From SAR116 cluster bacterium AG-447-C21 (GTDB taxonomy: Bacteria > Pseudomonadota > Alphaproteobacteria > Thalassobaculales > Thalassobaculaceae): a stretch of DNA of 34,438 bases. The stretch covers positions 1 through 34,438 of the forward strand of contig QCQB01000023.1 of assembly GCA_003212315.1 (NCBI GenBank). The letters run 5' to 3'. Under the pieces are notes generated by a model that was not told where the DNA came from, ran no database searches, and worked only from the letters and a program-made list of their open reading frames with translations. This document shows, one piece after another, positions 26,476 through 34,337 of this stretch. The translations under genes and the position numbers were made by a program. How positions within the stretch are numbered: position 1 is the first letter of the stretch; each line of letters starts with the position of its first letter.

Positions 26476-27609
26476 ATGATTACAATGCAACAGATAACTG
26501 AACAGTTCTCTTCGGCGACGAGCCGGAAGACTATGTGGAATGAAAGCGTGGAAGAATTGATAACGCAATTAGCTGCGCCAAAAGGGACTGTTGGGATCCT
26601 TTATACTTCAGAGGATCTCGCTCCTTTTTTAGGAAAAATGCTTGATCAACTTAGACTTAAAACAGGTGTAACGGATTGGGCGGGTGCATCCGGATACGGC
26701 ACTATTAGCCACACAGAAGAGATTTTTGGAGAAAGTTCCGCCACTGTAATCATTTTGGATCTCCCTCCTGACGCCTATAGGGTATTCTCCGGTAATGCTG
26801 ACGTGGGAACATTGCTTTCAGCCAAAGAAACAGAGTGGTTAGCAGAAGCAACTATGCCCCTTGCTATAAGTCACGTGGACCCGCGACATCCCCATGCGAT
26901 GGAGGCTATTAGTAATCTAGCTGAAATGACTGGTAGCTTTCTGATTGGTGGTCTAACAGCTGCCTCAAGCGACTCTCCACATCTTGTAAACGATCAGAAA
27001 ACCTGTATGAGTGGTATAGCAGTATCACCTATAAAGGCCGAAATATTCACTGGCCTTAGTCAAGGTTGCTCTCCGATAAGCAAAACATTAACTGTCACAA
27101 AAGCACAGCAAAATATCATCATAGAATTAGATCAAAAGCCTGCTTTTGATGTCTTGATGGAATACTTTGGAGACGAATTCGAGAACAATCTTCAGGCGAT
27201 GGCCGGCACCATATTTGTTGCTTTACCCGTCCAAGGTTCGGACACAGCAGATTATACCGTTCGTAATTTGGTCGGACTTGATCCCGAAAGTAAAGTTATA
27301 GCAATTGGGGAAGCAATTTCTGAGGGTGATTCTATTCTAATCTGCAGAAGAGATCAAAAAACCGCGGTGGAAGATATGAAGCGAATGGTATCCTCCATAA
27401 AAGATCGGATCAGAAACAAAAGCATCCGTGGAGGAATTTATATATCGTGCGCTGCGCGCGGTCCCAACCAGTTTTCAGCTCCTAATAAAGAAACTGATAT
27501 AATACGAGAAGTATTAGGACAATTTCCTCTGGCAGGTTTTTTCGCAAATGGTGAAATTAGTAGAGATCGGGTCTATGCTTATACTGGTGTAATAGCCGTA
27601 TTTACCTGA
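26476..27609 (+). CDS. FIST domain protein (FIST_N plus FIST_C)
   Basis: 377 residues with no signal peptide or membrane helix. The N-terminal half, with VGILYTSEDL, ASGYGTIS and GSFLIGGLTAASS, matches the FIST N-terminal sensory domain; the C-terminal half with LVGLDPESKVIAIGEAISEGD and GGIYISCAARGPN matches FIST_C. FIST proteins are predicted small-ligand sensors, perhaps for amino acids, often fused or linked to signalling domains; here no output domain is fused and no kinase or chemoreceptor gene is adjacent. ATG with AGGGAT four bases before; a second ATG three codons later is an alternative. It follows glutathione peroxidase by 47 bases. Confidence 0.88.
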   Translation: MITMQQITEQFSSATSRKTMWNESVEELITQLAAPKGTVGILYTSEDLAPFLGKMLDQLRLKTGVTDWAGASGYGTISHTEEIFGESSATVIILDLPPDAYRVFSGNADVGTLLSAKETEWLAEATMPLAISHVDPRHPHAMEAISNLAEMTGSFLIGGLTAASSDSPHLVNDQKTCMSGIAVSPIKAEIFTGLSQGCSPISKTLTVTKAQQNIIIELDQKPAFDVLMEYFGDEFENNLQAMAGTIFVALPVQGSDTADYTVRNLVGLDPESKVIAIGEAISEGDSILICRRDQKTAVEDMKRMVSSIKDRIRNKSIRGGIYISCAARGPNQFSAPNKETDIIREVLGQFPLAGFFANGEISRDRVYAYTGVIAVFT

Positions 27610-27644
27610 ATTGTGTTACCTTGACCTTAAAATAGAGTCCCTCG

Positions 27645-27672
27645 TTGAAGATAAAATCGCTCCCGGTATAAT
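27645..27672 (+). promoter_or_regulatory. Candidate sigma-70-like promoter for the MBL hydrolase gene
   Basis: TTGAAG at 27645-27650 and a perfect TATAAT at 27667-27672 are separated by 16 bases. It lies in the 110-base gap after the FIST gene and would give a leader of roughly 40 bases before the ATG at 27720. The match to consensus is the best I see in the window, suggesting the hydrolase has its own promoter. Confidence 0.55.
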
Positions 27673-27719
27673 GGAAGTATCTGCAAATTCGATAAACCGT
27701 TAAAAGAAAGTAGAATATC

Positions 27720-28529
27720 ATGACCGAGCTTCCCATACATGAGGTTTACGCTATTCGATATGCTACCCAACCGGAGCGTCCCGAAGGAGCTACGTTTTTA
27801 GGTGGCGACCCATCAAAGATGATACGTGGCCTGGATTTTTTTACCTATGTCATAAAGGGACCTAACGGGATATTTGTTGTTGATACTGGTTTTAATGCAG
27901 ACCTATCCGGTGATGGCGGACGAAATTTTTTAGAAGAGCCATCTGAAATTATCAATAAATTTGGAATTGATCCCAAAACAGTAAATAAGGTTCTTTTAAC
28001 GCATGCGCATTTTGATCACGTTGGAAATTTAGATCACTACCCACAAGCCGAGTTTTCAATTCACGTAGACGAAATGAATTCAATTACGGGCCCTGATATC
28101 ACCTATGCGCCATTTCGTATTGCATACCATGAAAGAGATACACAGAAGTTGATAAATCTTTTGTATGAGGAGCGTTTATCATTTTATACGGAAACGGTGA
28201 ATCAGGTGGCACCAGGTATAGAATTCCACCTAGTCGGCGGCCATTCAAGAGGACAGATGATACTTCGTGTTCATACGAAAAGAGGATGGATATTGCTAGC
28301 CTCTGACGCAGTTCATTTATACGAAGAAGTAGAAACGGAACGTCCTTTTGCTATTTTTCATGATTTACAGAAAATGATCGAGGGTTACCGAATAAGTGTT
28401 CAACTCGCCGGAGGAATTGATCGGTTAATCTCAGGCCATGATCCACTAGTGACAGATTGGTATCCTGCCGTCTCCAATGAACTTAAAGGCAAAGTACTTG
28501 ATTTGAATCTTAAACCTGAAATGAACTGA
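27720..28529 (+). CDS. Metallo-beta-lactamase fold hydrolase, N-acyl-homoserine-lactonase-like
   Basis: 269 residues. The zinc signature HAHFDH is at H95, H97, D99, H100; further ligands H175 in GGHSRGQ, D196 in ASDAVH and H240 in SGHDPL complete a two-metal site. VDTGFN near 55 is the usual first-strand block. The layout resembles AttM/AiiA lactonases, so hydrolysis of a lactone is plausible; that includes AHL signals or a lactone produced by a Baeyer-Villiger enzyme such as the one at 19544-21175. No luxI or luxR is in the window. ATG with a weak purine-rich site. Its stop abuts the stop of the convergent GGT-like gene with no gap. Confidence 0.88.
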   Translation: MTELPIHEVYAIRYATQPERPEGATFLGGDPSKMIRGLDFFTYVIKGPNGIFVVDTGFNADLSGDGGRNFLEEPSEIINKFGIDPKTVNKVLLTHAHFDHVGNLDHYPQAEFSIHVDEMNSITGPDITYAPFRIAYHERDTQKLINLLYEERLSFYTETVNQVAPGIEFHLVGGHSRGQMILRVHTKRGWILLASDAVHLYEEVETERPFAIFHDLQKMIEGYRISVQLAGGIDRLISGHDPLVTDWYPAVSNELKGKVLDLNLKPEMN

Positions 28530-30119
28530 TCAAACTCCAATTGCTATTCCATCCCGCCGAGGATCCGCCGCACCAGTGAGTGCGCCGTTTAAGGGATCAC
28601 GCCCAACAGCCTGCATCCCACCACATTGCATTGTAAATGGGCCAGGGAGCTCAATTTCATGACCTTTGAGGCGCAGTCCATCAACCACGTCACTGTTGAT
28701 TCTGTCTTCTAAAACAACCCTTTGGCCATCAAACAACCGGGCGCGTGGCGCTTCAATCGCCTCTCTAAGGTTTAATCCAAAATCAACATGATGCACCAGC
28801 GCTTGGGCCTGAGTTTGCATGATCCCATAACTACCCGGTGTACCCAATGCCAAAACTGGATGATCCTCGCGCATCGATATAGAAGGGCTCAAACACATAG
28901 CCCATCGTTTTCCACCTAGCAAGTAATTCGGCGATTCCGGATAAAGGTCACCCCAATTCATGAAATTGTTCATACACACCCCCGTCCCGGGGATCACCAG
29001 ACTAGAGCCCCATGGAGACCCTAGACTTTGAGTAAGACAGACCATATTTCCCTGCCGATCTGCTACCGAAATTGAAGTAGTATGTGCTCGTGCCTCAGCT
29101 AATGACGGGTCTAAGTTAGGTTCATACTGTTCAGTTAATCCAATAACTGGCGAGGGATTTAAAACTCTTTCCCTGAGCGGCTCAACCGCGTTTTCGGTCA
29201 TGAGTTCCAGTATATCTTTTGGCGATCTATTGTTATTCAAAATACGAATACCCGCAGCTACCCTAATTGATCGCAGGACACGGTCTAGATGGTCGACGCC
29301 TAGATACTCTAGGCTCGATATATCGAGACCGTCCAGTATCCTCATCGTTAACGGAAATTGAAATGCTTCTGCAGGCGGCGGAGGAACATTAATTAAGAGA
29401 TTTTTGTATTTTGCCGATACAGGATCTTGCCATTCTGGCTCCACAGCTTCGAGGTCAGCAATCGACATACAGCCCCCGAGGCTTTGGATATGGGATATCA
29501 TCTCTTGTCCTAAAGCACCTTGATACAAATAGGCCATGCCCTCAGAAGCAATAGCTTCTAATGTATGAGCGAGGAGTGGCTGCCTTAAAATCCAATTCTC
29601 CGCAATGCGATCTAACCCTCCCATGTAGATTTGCCTCCATTCAGGAGTGCAGGCCCTTACAGCTGTCAAATTAGCCATATGGACATATAGATTAGAGACC
29701 GGAAATCCCTCTTGGGCGTGTCTAATCGCTGGAGCCATAAGTTCGGATAATTTTTTTGAACCATATTTTCTATGAAGAGTACACCACCCAGATAGGTTTC
29801 CCGGAACGCCACTCGCGGACGGTCCGGTATTAGTCGCTTCTTTATCTAATTTTTCAGCCAAAAATTCTTTAGGGACATGTGGCGTAAAATCGAGGCACCT
29901 GATTTGCTTCTCTTTTTCTATCCAACACGTTGCAACACCTAAACCCGCAAGCCCAGACATAAATGGTTCAACCACATTCAATGTGGCAACCGTGGCTACA
30001 ACTGCGTCAAATGCATTCCCACCTTTTCTCAATATTTCCGCGCCTGCTGCTGCTGCTAGCGGATGTGCCGCAGCGACCATGCCTCCCAGTGACCTTGTCG
30101 GTGAATGTGTTAGACTCAT
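28530..30119 (-). CDS. Gamma-glutamyltransferase family protein (Ntn-hydrolase)
   Basis: 529 residues from the chosen ATG. The N-terminal AAAHPLAAAAGAEILRKGGN and the SGVPGNLSGW block are GGT-like; the autoprocessing threonine is T347 in ARAHTTSIS, which would become the N-terminus of the small subunit. The C-terminal GTPGSYGIMQT replaces the usual oxyanion SSGG region, and KRWAMCLSPS replaces KRPLSSMSP, so this is a divergent member and may not use glutathione. No signal peptide, so cytosolic rather than the usual periplasmic GGT. ATG with GGAG nine bases before; a TTG five codons upstream is possible. It ends a minus-strand operon after the OYE gene, with a gap of about 60 bases. Confidence 0.85.
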   Translation of the reverse strand: MSLTHSPTRSLGGMVAAAHPLAAAAGAEILRKGGNAFDAVVATVATLNVVEPFMSGLAGLGVATCWIEKEKQIRCLDFTPHVPKEFLAEKLDKEATNTGPSASGVPGNLSGWCTLHRKYGSKKLSELMAPAIRHAQEGFPVSNLYVHMANLTAVRACTPEWRQIYMGGLDRIAENWILRQPLLAHTLEAIASEGMAYLYQGALGQEMISHIQSLGGCMSIADLEAVEPEWQDPVSAKYKNLLINVPPPPAEAFQFPLTMRILDGLDISSLEYLGVDHLDRVLRSIRVAAGIRILNNNRSPKDILELMTENAVEPLRERVLNPSPVIGLTEQYEPNLDPSLAEARAHTTSISVADRQGNMVCLTQSLGSPWGSSLVIPGTGVCMNNFMNWGDLYPESPNYLLGGKRWAMCLSPSISMREDHPVLALGTPGSYGIMQTQAQALVHHVDFGLNLREAIEAPRARLFDGQRVVLEDRINSDVVDGLRLKGHEIELPGPFTMQCGGMQAVGRDPLNGALTGAADPRRDGIAIGV

Positions 30120-30181
30120 ATTCTCAGGCTCCAATAGAAATCAACTGATGATGAAACATTTAGTGCAACGATTAATTAGTT

Positions 30182-31348
30182 TTAATCAGAAGGCCTTATA
30201 TTTATTCCTTCTGTATGGGTTGATGGGATTAAGGTTTCTACTTGTTTAGCTCTCTTCTCCAGCCAATATTCATAAGGGCTTGGCATTAAAGCATATGGTG
30301 CCGAAGCATTTAGTTTTTGAGCAGCATCCAGGGCCCAATTCGGGTTCTGCATAGCCTCTCTGGCTATGGCGATAAGATCAGCCCGTCCATTTTGCAGGAT
30401 TTCTTCTGCCTGATCGGCATGCACAATCAAACCAACCGCCATTGTCTGGATTAAAGCTTCCTTCTTGAGCTTCTCCGCGTAGGGAACTTGATACCCATAG
30501 CCAACTGGGCCAGCACTTACGACCGGTGCGCCGCGTATGCCACCAGACGAGCAGTCTATCACATCAACACCTTTTGATTTGAGCACTCTTGACAAACGTA
30601 CATTTTCATCAGGCCCCCAGCCCGCATCATCTTCTACCGAAAGTCTTACAAATAGGGGTTTATTCACCGGCCATTTTGAGCGCACCTCCTCTGCTATCTC
30701 AATAGCAAATCGCATCCTATTTTCCTCTGAGCCACCATACATATCGTTTCGGCGATTTACATGGGGCGATAGAAACTGATGTATAAGGTAACCGTGAGCT
30801 CCATGAATTTCCAATACGTCAAATCCAGCTTGATCAGCTCGGGCCGCAGCCTCCCCCCAACGCGTTACAAGAGTTTTAACTTCGTCAACAGAAAGTGCTC
30901 GTGGAGAAGGATCACCCGGATCACTATCGCTGGTTGAAGAGACCAATTCCCAATCATCCCAATCATCGATGTCAGGTGAGCGATCCAACGCCTTTCCCCC
31001 TTCCCAGGGTCTATATCTTCTAGCTTTTCTGCCACTATGGCCTAATTGGATGGCGGGAACAGAATCATGAGATCGAATAAAGTCTGCTAATCTTTTAAAA
31101 TGGGGAATAAAATCGTCGTCCCATAATCCCAAATCACCGATTGTTCCACATCCACGACGCTCAACTTTTGTCGATTCAACAAAAACTATACCAGCACCGC
31201 CTGCTGCGTAGCGTCCAACACTCATTAAATGCCAATCTGTAGGATATCCTTTAATTCCTGAATATTGATGCATTGGTGCGATCACTATTCTATTTTTAAA
31301 CTCTATTTCCCTAATTTTAAGGGGTGTAAATAATAGAGGCGTATTCAT
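30182..31348 (-). CDS. Old Yellow Enzyme family NADH:flavin oxidoreductase (YqjM-like)
   Basis: 388 residues. A TIM-barrel ene-reductase: the N-terminal APMHQYSG block, GHSGRKA, substrate-binding H182 and H185 in HGAHGYL, then RNDMYGGSEENRMRF and the FMN-phosphate segment ADLIAIAREAMQNPNWA are all present. YqjM-type enzymes have a redox-tuning cysteine in this block (M-C-x-Y-S); here it is histidine, H27. It would use FMN and NAD(P)H to reduce an activated C=C bond, or act as a demethylase-type relative. ATG with AAGGA seven bases before; the TTG nine codons earlier is rejected. It follows the maleate-isomerase-like gene by 28 bases. Confidence 0.92.
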   Translation of the reverse strand: MNTPLLFTPLKIREIEFKNRIVIAPMHQYSGIKGYPTDWHLMSVGRYAAGGAGIVFVESTKVERRGCGTIGDLGLWDDDFIPHFKRLADFIRSHDSVPAIQLGHSGRKARRYRPWEGGKALDRSPDIDDWDDWELVSSTSDSDPGDPSPRALSVDEVKTLVTRWGEAAARADQAGFDVLEIHGAHGYLIHQFLSPHVNRRNDMYGGSEENRMRFAIEIAEEVRSKWPVNKPLFVRLSVEDDAGWGPDENVRLSRVLKSKGVDVIDCSSGGIRGAPVVSAGPVGYGYQVPYAEKLKKEALIQTMAVGLIVHADQAEEILQNGRADLIAIAREAMQNPNWALDAAQKLNASAPYALMPSPYEYWLEKRAKQVETLIPSTHTEGINIRPSD

Positions 31349-31376
31349 TGGATAGTCCTTTTTAAGTCGTGACAAA

Positions 31377-32120
31377 TTAAATATGGCTTAACAGTGACCC
31401 CATTCTTTCAATCGGATCTTTTATTCCAGCTGTTCTCATTGCCCTCCAGAACAAGGCGTGCGTGCTTGAAGTTACCGGTTTTTCAATGACTTCTTCTATT
31501 TTTGGTATTGCTGCAAGTGTCGGCATATCGCAACAACTTAGGACAACTGCCTCAACACTGTCAGATCCACCCAACGCAACTGCTCGGTCGATCAATAAGT
31601 CGTTAGGTACTCGGTTCATATTTTTGAATTTTAACTGTCCATCGTCTACAATAATACTTTCATCCTCGATTACTTCTATTCCATTTTCCTGAAAAAACAC
31701 TCTTTCCTTATCATTTGTAGATTGGGGGTAGGGTGTAATCATTACAATTCTTTTAGCTGAAAATACTCTTAGTGCTTCAACTAATGCAGCAGCAGCAGTA
31801 ACGGTTGGTTTTCCTGTTTCTCGGGTAAGTTTCTTTTCATAGTCAGTCGGATTGCCTTTTGCGGAACTTGCGGTACATCCGTAGGCGATTACATCAGGGT
31901 CCGCTGAATTCACCTCATCAATAACGCGCGGTAGATGGCTTTCCATTTCTTCAAAGGGACTATCAAAACGATTTGCAAAAAACGGCATTCGCGAAGTATG
32001 CACTGTCAGCCCTTCAGGGGCCATTTTCCAAAACTCGGTTTCTGCAACCGTATTAGTCGATGGCACCATCAATGCCATTCGGGCTTTTGCGCCATACACT
32101 CGACCCGCAACATTTCCCAT
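31377..32120 (-). CDS. Maleate isomerase/arylmalonate decarboxylase-like Asp/Glu-racemase superfamily protein
   Basis: 247 residues. The fold has two catalytic cysteines in mirror positions: C82 in YGCTASS and C196 (or C197) in LSCCDMP, with N23 in PSTNTV at the substrate carboxylate. This arrangement fits maleate cis-trans isomerase (maleate to fumarate, C76/C194) better than arylmalonate decarboxylase, which has a single cysteine. It would act on a small dicarboxylate in the cytosol. ATG with GAGGGAG eight bases before. First gene of the operon with OYE and the GGT-like gene, divergent from the solute-binding-like gene at 32364. Confidence 0.87.
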   Translation of the reverse strand: MGNVAGRVYGAKARMALMVPSTNTVAETEFWKMAPEGLTVHTSRMPFFANRFDSPFEEMESHLPRVIDEVNSADPDVIAYGCTASSAKGNPTDYEKKLTRETGKPTVTAAAALVEALRVFSAKRIVMITPYPQSTNDKERVFFQENGIEVIEDESIIVDDGQLKFKNMNRVPNDLLIDRAVALGGSDSVEAVVLSCCDMPTLAAIPKIEEVIEKPVTSSTHALFWRAMRTAGIKDPIERMGSLLSHI

Positions 32121-32166
32121 ATCTATTGCTCCCTCATTTTAACCACAAAATGAAAAAATTTTCATG

Positions 32167-32182
32167 GCCATCTGGAGATGGC
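32167..32182. promoter_or_regulatory. 16-base palindrome in divergent intergenic region
   Basis: GCCATCTGGAGATGGC is self-complementary except for its central two bases. It lies 47 bases upstream of the maleate-isomerase-like start, in the 243-base divergent gap to the solute-binding-like gene. On the minus strand it is followed by a T-rich run, so it could be a leader hairpin as well as an operator. The rest of 32121-32363 is AT-rich with no further feature I can name. Confidence 0.4.
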
Positions 32183-32363
32183 GTTTAACCATTAGCACGT
32201 TTACCTGCGTTTTCTAATATAGATTGCGCACCGGAAGCAAGATTAGCCTAACTTGAACTATTTATTCAGTGAACTTTATTTATTTTATCACTATCATCTT
32301 TTCAATCGATAGATGCAGAAGCGTCAATACCAAAGCTCCGAAATATGTAAAACTAGGTAACCA

Positions 32364-33275
32364 ATGACCAAAATTAAATTTGCTGCTGTTTCGAGGAATT
32401 ATTTCAACATGCCTATATGGGTTGCTCAACATTGTAACTTTTTTGAAGATGAAGGTATTAATGTTGATTTAGAACTCTACGAGCCAATAGATGAGGTAAC
32501 AGAACGGCTCAAAGATGGTAGAGTTCAGCTTGCATATGGCGTCACAGAACATGTGATCCTTAACCGCGAGAATGGCGGTTCTCTTTTGATAATTGGAGGG
32601 AATGTCAATAAATTAGCATTCTCTCTGATGGCAAATAATCTAATAAAAAAACCAGAAGATCTTCGAAATAAAACAATTGGTGTCTCATCCCTTAATGCTG
32701 GCAGTTCTTCCTTAATCATGCAAGCTCTGGAGATTCATGAACTATATTACCCAAGAGACTATTCAATAACTGAGGTGGGACCAATTTTGGCGAGGTGGGA
32801 GAAACTACAAAATGGAGAAATAGATGCCGGACTTCAAGGTGTGCCGCTTAACTACATAGCAAGAGACCAAGGATATACGACGCTTATAGAACCACGAGAT
32901 CATTTCCCAGACTTTCAATTCACATCATTAAATGTAGATGAAATTTGGCTCCGTAAAAATTCTGGAACATTGAGTGCTTTTCTGCGGGCATTTATTCGTG
33001 CACACCAATTATTTTTCGAAAACAAAAATCTAATGGTTGATATCGCCATGAAAGAAACTGGCATCGCCAAAAAATATGCCATCGCCGCTTGGGAGGAATA
33101 TACTACCCAAAAAATATTTTCTATGGATGGATGCGCAAATATAAAAGGCATTCAAACGTTAATCGATGTCAGTGCATTAATTAGAGAAGTAAAAAATCGG
33201 AAAGGAGTTCCTGCCGATAACTTTATCGACCACCAATTCCTGAACAAAGCTGCAAATGAATTAGAGAGCAGATAA
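32364..33275 (+). CDS. NMT1/THI5-like periplasmic-binding-fold protein without signal peptide
   Basis: 303 residues. The bilobal type II binding fold is shown by the N-terminal MPIWVAQHCNFFEDEGINVDLE region, DGRVQLAYGVTE, and LRNKTIGVSSLNAGSS, where substrate-binding NMT1/SsuA-like proteins contact their ligand. GEIDAGLQGVPLN marks the second lobe. The N-terminus MTKIKFAAVS has no signal peptide or lipobox, and no permease or ATPase gene is next to it, so export and ABC uptake are not supported. It could be a cytosolic ligand binder or a binding-fold enzyme (as dihydroxyphthalate decarboxylases are). No THI5-type Cys-rich motif is seen. ATG with AGGT seven bases before. Confidence 0.75.
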   Translation: MTKIKFAAVSRNYFNMPIWVAQHCNFFEDEGINVDLELYEPIDEVTERLKDGRVQLAYGVTEHVILNRENGGSLLIIGGNVNKLAFSLMANNLIKKPEDLRNKTIGVSSLNAGSSSLIMQALEIHELYYPRDYSITEVGPILARWEKLQNGEIDAGLQGVPLNYIARDQGYTTLIEPRDHFPDFQFTSLNVDEIWLRKNSGTLSAFLRAFIRAHQLFFENKNLMVDIAMKETGIAKKYAIAAWEEYTTQKIFSMDGCANIKGIQTLIDVSALIREVKNRKGVPADNFIDHQFLNKAANELESR

Positions 33276-33330
33276 AATGCTGATCGGCCTATATGACCAT
33301 TAAAATTTCTAACCCGACCGAAGGAGTTCC

Positions 33331-34317
33331 ATGGAGCATCCACTAGTAGCAATAATTGACCACTTTGAACCCTCAATTATTGAAAAAATACAGTCTGTAA
33401 TTCCCGATAAATGGCGCTACTTAGCTATCAGTGAAGACACTAAAGAAGCCCGCCTAAAAGTACTCGGCAATGCCAATATTGCTTTACTAATGGGAGCAAA
33501 GTTGGACGATCGGTTATTGAAATTAGCTCCAAAATTAAAGTTCATTCAAAAAATGGGGGCTGGAGTTGATAACATTGATATCCAATATTGTAAGAATAAC
33601 AAAATAGGTGTTGCCCGGCTCAATGCCGGGAATAATATTCCGGTGGCTGAACATACAATAATGATGATGTTAGCCATAACACGGGGTTTGATGCATTTAG
33701 ATAACCGAACTCGCAAAGGAGAATGGGATAAAGAGTTGGCCAGAGGAAACAGTAAACAAATTTACAGAAAAACTGTCGGTATAATTGGACTTGGCGCGAT
33801 TGGGCGTCAGGTAGCCAAACTACTAAGGGCCTTTGACACTGATATAGTTTACTGTGACCCAATTCCAGCCCCAGCTTCTCTGGAAAAAAAATTGAAGCTA
33901 CAGCGAGTGAGCTTGAATAATTTGCTAACCATATCTGATATTGTGACTCTTCATTTACCGAAGAATAAGAAGACCTCCCTCCTCATAGATAAGGATAAGA
34001 TTTCACTAATGAAAAAGAGTGCTATTCTCATTAATTGTGCACGTGGAGGTTTAGTCGACGAATTTGCACTTTCCCAAGCTCTTAGAAACGGAAGATTATT
34101 TGGCGCAGGCATTGATACGTTCTCAACTGAACCTCCAGAAAATAATCCATTGATCTCCCTAGAAAATGTTATCCTCACTCCACACTGTGCCGGAGCAACT
34201 CTCGATAATTTTAGTTTTATAGCTGAACGAGCTATCGAAAACTGCTCCTCTTTTATATCAAATACCGCGCTACCTGAATTAGACGTAGTTCATGACCCAC
34301 GCAATATCGACTTTTAA
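33331..34317 (+). CDS. D-2-hydroxyacid dehydrogenase, NAD-binding (second copy)
   Basis: 328 residues. The NAD motif GIIGLGAIG follows KTV; the catalytic Arg is in INCARGG, Glu in DTFSTEPPE and His in LTPHCAG. The N-terminal catalytic domain carries KFIQKMGAGVDNID. The general architecture equals the dehydrogenase at 11493-12464 but the sequences diverge clearly, so these are separate paralogues. The substrate is a 2-hydroxy or 2-oxo acid, unspecified. ATG with AGGAG four bases before. It lies 55 bases after the binding-fold gene, on the same strand, probably one transcript. Confidence 0.93.
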   Translation: MEHPLVAIIDHFEPSIIEKIQSVIPDKWRYLAISEDTKEARLKVLGNANIALLMGAKLDDRLLKLAPKLKFIQKMGAGVDNIDIQYCKNNKIGVARLNAGNNIPVAEHTIMMMLAITRGLMHLDNRTRKGEWDKELARGNSKQIYRKTVGIIGLGAIGRQVAKLLRAFDTDIVYCDPIPAPASLEKKLKLQRVSLNNLLTISDIVTLHLPKNKKTSLLIDKDKISLMKKSAILINCARGGLVDEFALSQALRNGRLFGAGIDTFSTEPPENNPLISLENVILTPHCAGATLDNFSFIAERAIENCSSFISNTALPELDVVHDPRNIDF

Positions 34318-34337
34318 AAGTTTTTACCAAAAACTTT
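34317..34337 (+). terminator. Short AT-rich hairpin after second dehydrogenase
   Basis: AAAGTTTTT and AAAAACTTT, nine-base perfect arms, enclose a three-base loop ACC, starting at the last base of the dehydrogenase stop codon. The right arm runs into ATTT. All-AT stems are weak, so this is only a candidate terminator. From 34338 to the window end I see AT-rich sequence without a recognisable gene. Confidence 0.35.

Noticed and set aside
28530-30134. TTG start for the gamma-glutamyltransferase-like gene
   Set aside because: The TTG overlaps the GGAG ribosome site that serves the ATG five codons later.
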